From positions 1 to 51,207 of the IMG/VR virus record IMGVR_UViG_3300007517_000146: a stretch of 51,207 bases of DNA. One strand, 5' to 3'. The position numbers and the translations under genes were made by a program. Shown piece by piece: positions 34,290 to 40,940 of the stretch; the first letter of the stretch is position 1; every line of letters starts with the position of its first letter. The notes under the pieces were generated by a model that was given only the letters and a program-made list of their open reading frames with translations, was not told the DNA's origin and made no database searches. This DNA comes from a virus.

Positions 34290-35597
34290 ATGGATCCCAA
34301 TACACTCGCTCGCCTCAGTGAGATACACGCGCACAGTAAACTCACAGATCTAATCCCTACATTAAAGGTAGGCTCTAATAATTGCCCCTACTGTGCCCGC
34401 CCTAGCTTCTCTTTGAATAGTAAAGGGCTAGGGTGGTGTTACTCCACTAAGTGCCCCAGTCATGGGAGGGTGGTAGATGTCGTACACCATTACCGGTGGG
34501 TACATAATATGTGGGGTAGCGGTAGTTTCTATCAGGCAATGGATGCACTGGAACAAGAGTATGGCTTATCGACTACCAATGAGTATATGGATGTGAAGAT
34601 ATCTATATTGGAGGAAGTACTATCTATATACCAATCATTACTACATAGTGGTGAGGGGGTACATGCTATGGCTTACCTGAAGTCTAGAGGGTGGACTGAT
34701 AAGACTATTGCGTCCGCTGGTATAGGTTACGCCCCCCACGCACAGACATTAATCAGTTATGGCTTAGATATTACTAGCTTACAGAACATAGGGTTACGTT
34801 CTACTGAAGACTCCGAAGGTAGGGACTATATGGGTAAACGTATCATCTTCCCTATTAAGGATATTAGGGGGAAGGTGGTACATCTAACAGGCCGGTATAT
34901 CTACAACATACCTTTACGTGAGGATGGGGAGCCTATGTTCCCTAAGTGGAAGCACACTAAAGGCTCAGGGCTTACAACTATATCCCATTACCTAGTCGGG
35001 GAAGAGCACATTACCTCCTATAAAGATAGGGGTAATCCTTACGTGTACCTAACTGAAGGGTACCCTGACACCCTATCCCTACATAATCTATCATTGCCAG
35101 CCCTAGGTACATTAGGCTTGCAGGGATTGCTGCACCATTACCATAAGCTAGAAGGGTTCGAGGAGATCATATGTATATATGACTCTGATGTACATGCAGA
35201 TGATCACCCCTATTACGCGGGTGAGTATAAGTCGTGGAGGGTAGTCATACCGCAATTGATTGAGCTACAGACGTTACTGCCACATGCAATGATAAGTATA
35301 TGTATATTACCTACAGAAGGTTCGCACATGGTAACTAACAAACTATTCACCTCCAAAGACATCAATGAGTACACATTAGGCACCGGCTGTAATGGTAGGT
35401 CATTCACTGCTATGGTTGAGAGTAGAAAGATATCCTTGGTAGAGTACCTCATTGGTAAGTATGGGCGCGACCTATCGTGGCATAAGAAGCTCACACAGTT
35501 AGTGACGGCTACAGGTCGCGGTAAAGAACTACTGCAATCATATGTCCCCTCATCTATGTCCCCTTTAGAGTATGTACTAGCTATATGGGGAGCTTGA
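34290..35597 (+). CDS. DnaG-type DNA primase (435 aa)
   Basis: An N-terminal zinc ribbon (C32-x2-C35 in NNCPYCARPSF, C50, and C55/H58 in YSTKCPSHGR) is followed by the catalytic core: GIGYAPHAQ, IIFPIKDIRGKVVHLTGRYI, Toprim acidic residue E256 (YLTEGYPDTLSL), and the IYDSDVHAD Asp pair. No helicase domain is fused. It synthesises RNA primers for the polymerase. It overlaps the next gene by 13 bases. Confidence 0.88.
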   Translation: MDPNTLARLSEIHAHSKLTDLIPTLKVGSNNCPYCARPSFSLNSKGLGWCYSTKCPSHGRVVDVVHHYRWVHNMWGSGSFYQAMDALEQEYGLSTTNEYMDVKISILEEVLSIYQSLLHSGEGVHAMAYLKSRGWTDKTIASAGIGYAPHAQTLISYGLDITSLQNIGLRSTEDSEGRDYMGKRIIFPIKDIRGKVVHLTGRYIYNIPLREDGEPMFPKWKHTKGSGLTTISHYLVGEEHITSYKDRGNPYVYLTEGYPDTLSLHNLSLPALGTLGLQGLLHHYHKLEGFEEIICIYDSDVHADDHPYYAGEYKSWRVVIPQLIELQTLLPHAMISICILPTEGSHMVTNKLFTSKDINEYTLGTGCNGRSFTAMVESRKISLVEYLIGKYGRDLSWHKKLTQLVTATGRGKELLQSYVPSSMSPLEYVLAIWGA

Positions 35598-35977
35598 AGT
35601 ATGCTGTGTGGTTAGAAGGGGCCTACGATGACAATATAATTCTCCCCCTAATACTGATTGGTGTAGAGACTGTAGATGATGTAGTAGTGTCCTCAATGCA
35701 CTACACCCTATGGTCACAAGATAAGGCCACTGTAGAAGAGTACGTAGACAGATTACATAAGGTTATGGGGTGGGATACTAATGTACTCTATGACCCCACA
35801 GCACTCTCAATAGCTAAGAAAGGGGGGAAGTTATTGAGAGGTGCTTACATTAGCTTATGGGATCAGCTATTCCCTACCTTACACCTTGAGAGGTACGGAT
35901 GTAATAATAGGCGCAGGCTTAGGGAACTCATAGCGGCTATGCCCATACCCCCACCCTTTATAGCTCACAGCCCCTAG
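35585..35977 (+). CDS. Hypothetical protein (130 aa)
   Basis: The family is not recognised. It starts inside the primase end and has an N-terminal alpha/beta segment (YAVWLEGAYDDNIILPLILI) and a basic C-terminal helix ending in several Arg. No Shine-Dalgarno is visible. The overlap suggests coupled expression with primase. Confidence 0.55.
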   Translation: MGSLKYAVWLEGAYDDNIILPLILIGVETVDDVVVSSMHYTLWSQDKATVEEYVDRLHKVMGWDTNVLYDPTALSIAKKGGKLLRGAYISLWDQLFPTLHLERYGCNNRRRLRELIAAMPIPPPFIAHSP

Positions 35978-36005
35978 ATCAGTTAATACATACACGCACA
36001 AAGAT

Positions 36006-36374
36006 ATGAATAACTTAATAGCAGACGTATTGAAAGCATTACCGGCTGGTACTAATCTAACGACTACCTTGATGGTAATAGATTACATACTATGTACCAC
36101 TCCCGTATCAGTAGGTGAAGAGGTAGAGGTGTTAACCCATGTACTAGATATAACTAAACTACTGAGATTAGAGTGGGGCCCTGTATTCACACCCGATATT
36201 CTGGCATTAGCATTAATGGGGCAAGTGCCTACAGCTACTGGTAATGTAGATAAAGGTATCGCTACCACCCATAAAGGTATCTGTAAGAAGAGAGCCTCCC
36301 TCTACAATGAAAAGGAGGCTGGTGTATGTACTATGGCTGAAACTGTACGCGCTACCTTTCTACGGGAGTGTTAG
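36006..36374 (+). CDS. Hypothetical protein (122 aa)
   Basis: The family is not recognised. The first 80 residues are helical and hydrophobic (LTTTLMVIDYILCTTPV); the C-terminus is basic. Its stop codon TAG is the first part of a dispersed hairpin element (TAGCAACGCT). It converges on the RuvC-like gene with a 23-bp overlap of their 3' ends. Confidence 0.55.
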   Translation: MNNLIADVLKALPAGTNLTTTLMVIDYILCTTPVSVGEEVEVLTHVLDITKLLRLEWGPVFTPDILALALMGQVPTATGNVDKGIATTHKGICKKRASLYNEKEAGVCTMAETVRATFLREC

Positions 36375-37002
36375 CAACGCTAGGAATGCTTCCTCGCTGT
36401 CCACTCGGAGAGGGGACAAGAGCATCCTGCGAGGAGGGAGCGCAGCAACCTAACGACTTTAGTGGGTGAACTTGTAGCAAGTGGTACCACCCCAAGCATA
36501 TAGCATCTGCTAACCCATCCTTCTTCCTACCTCTAGCCCCTGTCAGTACTGCTTCTGGGAATAGGGTATTAGCTAATGTCCACGTCCTAGCCTTTGTATC
36601 CTTAAGTGGTGGCACTACTGGATTACCTATTACCTCTTTCACCTTAGATAACCATACAATAGGCTCTACTAATGTCAAGGGCTTATCAGAGCCTAATGCT
36701 ATACATGCCTCTAACTTACCATACCCTCTAGCATGATTCCATGTACTCATAGCAGAGTTACCACGTCTACACCTCTGTACCTCTAACACAACCTCATCAT
36801 AATGTACCTCTTCTAACCAATGTATCAATGTCTGCAACCCCTTCGCAGTGTCTAAGTTAGGCATATCAAATACCTCTACTAAGGTAAACATACCTCTGAA
36901 GTTAATTGATATATGAGCTATGCCTCCCTTAGCCCCTGGGTCTATTGCTACTACCGTCCTATCACCTAATGCAGGCACTGCCCCCTCTTTATGTACTGCC
37001 AT
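36352..37002 (-). CDS. RuvC-like Holliday junction resolvase / RNase H-fold nuclease (216 aa)
   Basis: RNase H-fold acidic residues are placed as in RuvC: D21 (VVAIDPGAKGGIA), E74 (DEVVLEVQR), and D162/D166 (KKDGLADAICLGWY). The family cuts branched DNA, here probably recombination intermediates before packaging. ATG 37002 is chosen; the frame continues to 37053 through the palindromic promoter region, so that extension is unlikely. The last ~25 residues are encoded by repeat-like DNA and look non-conserved, suggesting extension of the C-terminus by an element insertion. Confidence 0.82.
   Translation of the reverse strand: MAVHKEGAVPALGDRTVVAIDPGAKGGIAHISINFRGMFTLVEVFDMPNLDTAKGLQTLIHWLEEVHYDEVVLEVQRCRRGNSAMSTWNHARGYGKLEACIALGSDKPLTLVEPIVWLSKVKEVIGNPVVPPLKDTKARTWTLANTLFPEAVLTGARGRKKDGLADAICLGWYHLLQVHPLKSLGCCAPSSQDALVPSPSGQRGSIPSVANTPVER
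36371..36396. repeat. Dispersed hairpin element A, diverged copy
   Basis: TTAGCAACGCTAGGAATGC at the 3' ends of two convergent genes matches the left arm of element A (see 39038-39063). The right arm is diverged. It supplies the stop of the rightward gene and encodes C-terminal residues of the leftward RuvC-like protein. Confidence 0.45.
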
Positions 37003-37029
37003 ATGTTTTACTACTAAATGTAGTGAGTG

Positions 37030-37045
37030 TGTTATACTTATAACA
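37030..37045. promoter_or_regulatory. Palindromic operator/promoter between divergent nuclease genes
   Basis: A 16-nt inverted repeat, TGTTATA-CT-TATAACA, lies midway between the divergent RuvC-like and RecB/Cas4-like genes. Each strand offers a TATA-rich -10-like sequence. The overlapping 14-mer GTGAGTGTGTTATA (37023-37036) recurs at 40878-40891 upstream of another leftward gene. It could bind a dimeric repressor controlling both nucleases. Confidence 0.45.
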
Positions 37046-37065
37046 TAACACATTCCGCATACCTA

Positions 37066-38142
37066 ATGCAAACATTAACCTCCCCAAAGACTGTCTTAGC
37101 TAATCCCATCATATCCACTAAGGATATACCCAGGGATCAATACACTTACTATTCTGTCAGTAGATTACAGACTTACTTGAAGTGTGGTGAGGCATACCGC
37201 TTACAATACATAGAGAGACAGAAGAGAGAGTACACATCCTCATACTCCACAGTCGTGGGTTCACTAGCGCACAATGCACTAGAGATGTACTTTTTAGGTA
37301 AGGGTACGGTAATAGATATGTTTGAGTCTACCTCTGAGGCTTGTCTCATTGACTTGAACCTTATAGATGGTAATGATGGGGATATATATGCTGACCTATT
37401 GCGGTACGCGCATGGCGTGCGCTCCCTATATGAGAGGGCTTCTATATCCTATACTGGGCCTAACCCTATACGCACTGCTAAGGGGGATGTGCCATCAGTA
37501 CCACAATCGACTACTGCGTGGAAGGATGCTATGGCAGGCTTGGGTCAAGGTATGCTGAAGGATGGTTTAGATGCCCTATCTATAGGTAAAGGGCTCTCAT
37601 TCTCACTATGCGATGCCTATGCTGAGGCGTATGCTCTAATGACTAAGTACGTGGTACCTGAGTTAAATGTACTGTATGTCGAGCTAGGATTATCTAAGTA
37701 TGATGAGCGTATGATAAATCCTGTCCTATTGCCTACTGAATACGGTGGCGGTAAGGGGATACACTTATCAGGCTCTATCGACTTAGTAGCCATGTACAAT
37801 GGTAAGCTATCTATTATAGACCATAAGACCTCTGCTGGAGCGCCACCTTCCCCAGATGAAGTATCTACTAACCCGCAATTGTTAGCGTACGCATGGGCGT
37901 ATGAGCAACTCACAGGGCACGTTGTAGAAGGTGTAGGTATCAATCACGTACGCTCTGGTAAGCTTATATGGTCACCACCCAGTACGCACAAGGACAAGGT
38001 GCTATCATCATTACTGGGGGTGCATAAGGCTATAGAGGCTGATTACTTCCCCCTACACACACCCTCTGAGTATGACTCACCCTGCACTAAGTGGTATGGT
38101 AAGGAATGCCCCTTCAAAGTACAATGCTGGGGTTGTGATTAA
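37066..38142 (+). CDS. PD-(D/E)XK nuclease, RecB/Cas4-like with Cys cluster (358 aa)
   Basis: The N-terminus YYSVSRLQTYLKCGEAYRLQ is typical of RecB-family nucleases (Cys40). HNALEMYF follows. The catalytic motif is D239 (LSGSIDLVAM) with D252-x-K254 (IIDHKTS), then a helical QLLAYAWAYEQ motif. The C-terminus has C340, C348, C354 and C357, which with C40 fit a Cas4/AddB-like iron-sulphur cluster. Phage relatives process DNA ends in recombination. ATG 37066 avoids the operator-containing extension to GTG 37027. Confidence 0.86.
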   Translation: MQTLTSPKTVLANPIISTKDIPRDQYTYYSVSRLQTYLKCGEAYRLQYIERQKREYTSSYSTVVGSLAHNALEMYFLGKGTVIDMFESTSEACLIDLNLIDGNDGDIYADLLRYAHGVRSLYERASISYTGPNPIRTAKGDVPSVPQSTTAWKDAMAGLGQGMLKDGLDALSIGKGLSFSLCDAYAEAYALMTKYVVPELNVLYVELGLSKYDERMINPVLLPTEYGGGKGIHLSGSIDLVAMYNGKLSIIDHKTSAGAPPSPDEVSTNPQLLAYAWAYEQLTGHVVEGVGINHVRSGKLIWSPPSTHKDKVLSSLLGVHKAIEADYFPLHTPSEYDSPCTKWYGKECPFKVQCWGCD

Positions 38143-38153
38143 ATAGATGGGTA

Positions 38154-38175
38154 CCCTACAACCTATAATGTAGGG
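38154..38175 (+). terminator. Hairpin between nuclease gene and tRNA
   Basis: A 7-bp perfect stem CCCTACA/TGTAGGG with an 8-nt loop lies 11 bp after the nuclease stop and six bases before the tRNA. There is no T-run, so it may be a processing signal for the tRNA 5' end or a weak terminator. Confidence 0.4.
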
Positions 38176-38180
38176 GGCGC

Positions 38181-38254
38181 GGAGCTATAGTTCAGATGGA
38201 TAGAACAGGACATTCCTATCGTCAAGGTCGCAGGTTCGAGTCCTGCTAGCTCCA
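38181..38254 (+). tRNA. tRNA-Arg (anticodon CCU)
   Basis: This is a 74-nt cloverleaf: acceptor GGAGCTA/TAGCTCC, D-arm GTTC/GAAC, T-arm GCAGG-TTCGAGT-CCTGC, discriminator A, CCA not encoded. The anticodon loop is TTCCTAT, giving CCU for AGG codons. The anticodon stem is weak: A31-C39 and G27-A43 are mismatched. AGG is a common Arg codon in this genome's genes, so the tRNA probably compensates for low host supply. A spurious reverse-strand ORF across it is the usual tRNA shadow. Confidence 0.9.
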
Positions 38255-38273
38255 TTAACAATAAGAACGTACT

Positions 38274-38519
38274 ATGACTAAAGATGGCATATATAAGGTC
38301 ACTACAGGACAATGGGATCACAATAATAAGTATAACTCCCCACAAGGGCCCGCAATTGTAGATGGTAAGCAACTACAGGCATGCGGTAGAATCATAGAAC
38401 CAGGCGACTCCTTAAACTCTATGCCACCCCCGGGTACCTTAGTGTATATGTTAGGGGTGCCTATTATACCAGATGGTATCTATAGGTTAGCGGATACTAT
38501 TACATCCAGTGATGATTAA
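38274..38519 (+). CDS. Small hypothetical protein (81 aa)
   Basis: The family is not recognised. It begins 20 bases after the tRNA and is hydrophilic then Gly/Pro-rich, with a beta-like C-terminal half (GTLVYMLGVPIIPDGIYRLA). It has no Shine-Dalgarno. It heads a run of very small genes. Confidence 0.5.
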   Translation: MTKDGIYKVTTGQWDHNNKYNSPQGPAIVDGKQLQACGRIIEPGDSLNSMPPPGTLVYMLGVPIIPDGIYRLADTITSSDD

Positions 38520-38536
38520 CTTATTGAGGTGATGAC

Positions 38537-38695
38537 ATGATTACTCCAGGCCCTACACTGTCTGACCCTAATACAGTCCCAGACACTATCAACACTCTTA
38601 CAGCGCCATCGGTACCTGAGTACATCTACATACCAGAAGATGTGGATGGTGATGACCTATCAGGTGGTACCAATATCTACCTATATGATGATTGA
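38537..38695 (+). CDS. Very small acidic protein (52 aa)
   Basis: The frame starts at ATG 38537 with GAGGTG five bases upstream and ends at TGA 38693-38695. The N-terminal half is Pro/Thr/Ser-rich and the C-terminal half is acidic (VDGDDLSGGTNIYLYDD). It overlaps the next start by 11 bases. Good ribosome site and packing support it; the function is unknown. Confidence 0.5.
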   Translation: MITPGPTLSDPNTVPDTINTLTAPSVPEYIYIPEDVDGDDLSGGTNIYLYDD

Positions 38696-38849
38696 TACGC
38701 CTATAGGTGCTGTACTCATCCCAGATGAGACAATTACTTACCAACCAGCACGCCGCATACCACGTATAACAATTGATGTACAAGTAATCACAGGAGCTAT
38801 TATCAGTGGATATAAAGGACGTCCAGCCAGAACTAAGGCGACTGTTTAA
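38685..38849 (+). CDS. Very small basic protein (54 aa)
   Basis: It starts at ATG 38685 (a second ATG is at 38688), inside the end of the previous small gene. The C-terminal half is basic (YQPARRIPRI, GYKGRPARTKATV) and could bind nucleic acid. The frame is also open upstream to 38640, but that part overlaps the previous gene. The family is unknown. Confidence 0.45.
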   Translation: MMIDTPIGAVLIPDETITYQPARRIPRITIDVQVITGAIISGYKGRPARTKATV

Positions 38850-39041
38850 AGATATGGGTCGCAATGAACTACAGTCATTACAACAGCTACTCAATACTAT
38901 GACAAGTAGTGCCGTGGGCCACGACCCTTCTTGAGTGGGGTGATGAAGCTAGTACATACCGCTATCAATGCAGAGCTAGAAGATATTAAGACAACCGATG
39001 TACGTGATATGTTGACCACCCTATCAAGGAGTACAGTCTAG
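38806..39041 (+). pseudogene. Small helical gene interrupted by a hairpin element
   Basis: GTG 38806, with AGGAG nine bases upstream, opens VDIKDVQPELRRLFKDMGRN and so on for 42 codons, then stops at 38932-38934 within element B. A second frame from ATG 38943 (MKLVHTAINAELEDI and onward) ends at TAG 39039-39041. Removing exactly the 32-nt element (38909-38940) joins both halves into one uninterrupted frame of about 67 codons. The product would be a helical protein of unknown function. Two separate tiny genes are the alternative. Confidence 0.5.
38909..38940. repeat. Dispersed hairpin element B, copy 3 (inside a small gene)
   Basis: It begins GTGCCGTGGGCCACGACCC and ends in TTGAGTGGGG, matching the element in leader RNA copy 1 and at 31141. 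It introduces a stop in the host reading frame. Confidence 0.7.
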
Positions 39042-39063
39042 CAACGCTGGGAGCGTAGCGACC
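39038..39063. repeat. Dispersed hairpin element A
   Basis: CTAGCAACGCTGGGAGCGTAG followed by CGACC forms a stem of ACGCT/AGCGT with flanking complementarity. It provides the TAG stop of the preceding small frame, as the diverged copy at 36371 does for its neighbour. Confidence 0.75.
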
Positions 39064-39095
39064 TACTCTCCACACATACATAAGGATTACCAGTA

Positions 39096-39311
39096 ATGGA
39101 TTCAATAAGTAAAGAAGGGCTACTCAGCCTACTACAGAGTAAGGTCATGACACAGGATGAGATCATTGCACTAGTACAATCTATGGCCCCCTTAGAGCCT
39201 GATAAGACCATACTCAATGGTTACTACGGTAATGTAACTCCCACCCTGGGATTACTGGGTACAGGGCCCGATTACCAGTACACAGGACTATTCCCAGGGT
39301 GGCTGGGGTAA
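39096..39311 (+). CDS. Small hypothetical protein (71 aa)
   Basis: The family is not recognised. The N-terminal 35 residues are helical (KEGLLSLLQSKVMTQDEIIA); the C-terminus is Gly/Tyr-rich. AAGGA lies nine bases before the ATG. It is the last rightward gene before a convergent hairpin. Confidence 0.55.
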   Translation: MDSISKEGLLSLLQSKVMTQDEIIALVQSMAPLEPDKTILNGYYGNVTPTLGLLGTGPDYQYTGLFPGWLG

Positions 39312-39316
39312 ACATA

Positions 39317-39345
39317 CGACGGACCCTATAATAAAGGGCCCGTCG
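39317..39345. terminator. Hairpin between convergent genes
   Basis: The stem CGACGG-A-CCC/GGG-C-CCGTCG has nine paired positions around one A-C mismatch, and loop TATAATAAA. It lies between a rightward and a leftward gene end and could serve both. T-runs are poor on either side. Confidence 0.55.
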
Positions 39346-39374
39346 CTATATTCAATAGAGATAATTGTATAGGA

Positions 39375-40076
39375 CTATGCTGCGGGCATTATGGCCTTAA
39401 TGATGGCACCCTTCTCCTTTAAGCGCCTCATTATCCTCTGCTGTGCGGATGGGCTCTCCATCCTTATCTCCTGCAGTATGATGTCTGCTAGCTCACGGTA
39501 CGTATTCATCTGGTGTAAAGCCTCTATCACTTGCCTCGCATCCTTGACTGAGGAGCGTATCTGCCCTATAGCCGCTAACTTCACCTCGTACCTAGTAGTC
39601 TTAGCTCTAGAGAACTCACTCTCATCGGCCGCCTCTACCTCCGATAATGTGGTCTGTAACATCATCAATATATCTTCCATACGACTCTTGGTATCGAATA
39701 TGGATAGGTTGGTCATGGTACTCCTACGCACTACCCCCGATTGTTCATAGGTATTGATCCACTTCTGTACCTCCTGACCACTGATCTCCATACCAGTCTG
39801 TGTGTGCACTGCGCGAGCTATCGCTGATGTATCCATGCCATCACAGTACATTGATAGCACCGCCAACCCACACCCCAATCTATCTATGGTATGGACATCA
39901 TTTAATGTTAACCCCCCTTCTACTGGGGTATCCATGGACGTAATAATGTCATCTATATCTTCTAACAATGTCACCACTGTGGGGACACCTACTAATGACT
40001 TACTCAATAGGTAAGCCTTCAATCGCCCCTTCCACTGCACCAGTGCAGACGTTATTGTATCACTCATAATAGTCAT
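39375..40076 (-). CDS. Possible small-terminase-like or DNA-binding helical protein (233 aa)
   Basis: It is mostly helical. Residues about 75-120 include an HTH-like region (DTSAIARAVHTQTGMEISGQ, then EVQKWINTYEQSG). The C-terminal half is helical and coiled (VKLAAIGQIRSSVKDARQVI, RELADIILQEIRMESPSAQQ). This architecture, N-terminal HTH followed by an oligomerisation region, is seen in small terminases and some regulators. The start overlaps the upstream gene's stop (TAATG), so the genes are coupled. No definitive motif is visible. Confidence 0.35.
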   Translation of the reverse strand: MTIMSDTITSALVQWKGRLKAYLLSKSLVGVPTVVTLLEDIDDIITSMDTPVEGGLTLNDVHTIDRLGCGLAVLSMYCDGMDTSAIARAVHTQTGMEISGQEVQKWINTYEQSGVVRRSTMTNLSIFDTKSRMEDILMMLQTTLSEVEAADESEFSRAKTTRYEVKLAAIGQIRSSVKDARQVIEALHQMNTYRELADIILQEIRMESPSAQQRIMRRLKEKGAIIKAIMPAA

Positions 40077-40825
40077 TAATATAAAGGGTTACTACCTTTG
40101 GGGTACGTGTATACAGTGTATGACCCCAGTAACCCTAAGTCAATAGGTGGTAGTTCCCCATCCCCTACATCACCATTGAGTGCCCAATTGAATACCATAT
40201 TGAGGAACTTATCCCAGTTCCTGCGTAAGGTTGATGGGTCAGTATTCTTATACCTAGCAATACTATTCTTGGACATACTGGATGCCCTCCACATATGCTC
40301 TGCTAAGCTAAATAAGTGCGGGTCAGTTAAGTGTATCTTCCTTATTGCTTCCTTCAAGGCTGGCTTCTCTACTATATAATCTTTATATGTCCAGGGGGTT
40401 GTGGCACCGTAATGACTATACTGATCCCTCATGTAGATAAGTAGTGACTCCCTCATCTTCTTATCAGAGGTAATGGGTAACTTACAGTACCCTCTGAGGT
40501 CAGAGATATTACTACCAGTCAATTCATGTGGTAACTGTAGTAGTACGTTCTCCATCCACCTATCACACCGCCTCTTCAATGTGGATGGGTCTATGTTATA
40601 GGCATTAGATATATCGTCCCTACTGCGCGCAGTGCGCCACACATACTCCGCCAATCTATGCCCCGACCTATTGTTCTTATATACAATACCAAGGGCTGAC
40701 CTCATCTCTTCGCTAGTGATAGTCACTGTACCGCAAGGTACATCTACTACCCAATCATTACCCGTAGCGAACCCTGATCTTAGGTACGTCTTCAGGTGAT
40801 CATATATCGGATTAGGGCTCGGCAT
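40076..40825 (-). CDS. Protein with duplicated HTH-like unit (249 aa)
   Basis: Two internal repeats align by eye: LAEYVWRTARSRDDISNAYN with IDPSTLKRRCDRWM (about residues 58-92) and LAEHMWRASSMSKNSIARYK with NTDPSTLRRNWDKFL (about 176-210). Each resembles an HTH unit with the DPSTL(K/R)RR segment as recognition helix. The protein is therefore probably a DNA-binding regulator or packaging factor. AGGAAG lies about six bases before ATG 40825. The upstream spacer carries a 14-mer shared with the nuclease operator region. Confidence 0.5.
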   Translation of the reverse strand: MPSPNPIYDHLKTYLRSGFATGNDWVVDVPCGTVTITSEEMRSALGIVYKNNRSGHRLAEYVWRTARSRDDISNAYNIDPSTLKRRCDRWMENVLLQLPHELTGSNISDLRGYCKLPITSDKKMRESLLIYMRDQYSHYGATTPWTYKDYIVEKPALKEAIRKIHLTDPHLFSLAEHMWRASSMSKNSIARYKNTDPSTLRRNWDKFLNMVFNWALNGDVGDGELPPIDLGLLGSYTVYTYPKGSNPLY

Positions 40826-40940
40826 TCATTACTTCCTATTACATTGTCGTGTCTCTATACCTCCATTTCTATCAATATGGTGAGTGTGTTATATGGGCGT
40901 GTATGCTTGATGTGGGCACTGTGGTTAGTTATCCCATGAG
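40826..40940. promoter_or_regulatory. Spacer between the tape-measure-like gene and HTH-like gene
   Basis: This 115-bp gene-free stretch contains GTGAGTGTGTTATA at 40878-40891, identical to 37023-37036. In both places the motif precedes a leftward gene, reading TATAACACACTCAC on the coding strand, so it may be a promoter -10 region or regulator site. Confidence 0.35.

Noticed and set aside
38163-38372. Reverse-strand ORF over the tRNA
   Set aside because: This is the familiar antisense tRNA shadow (ELAGLEPATL-like peptide).
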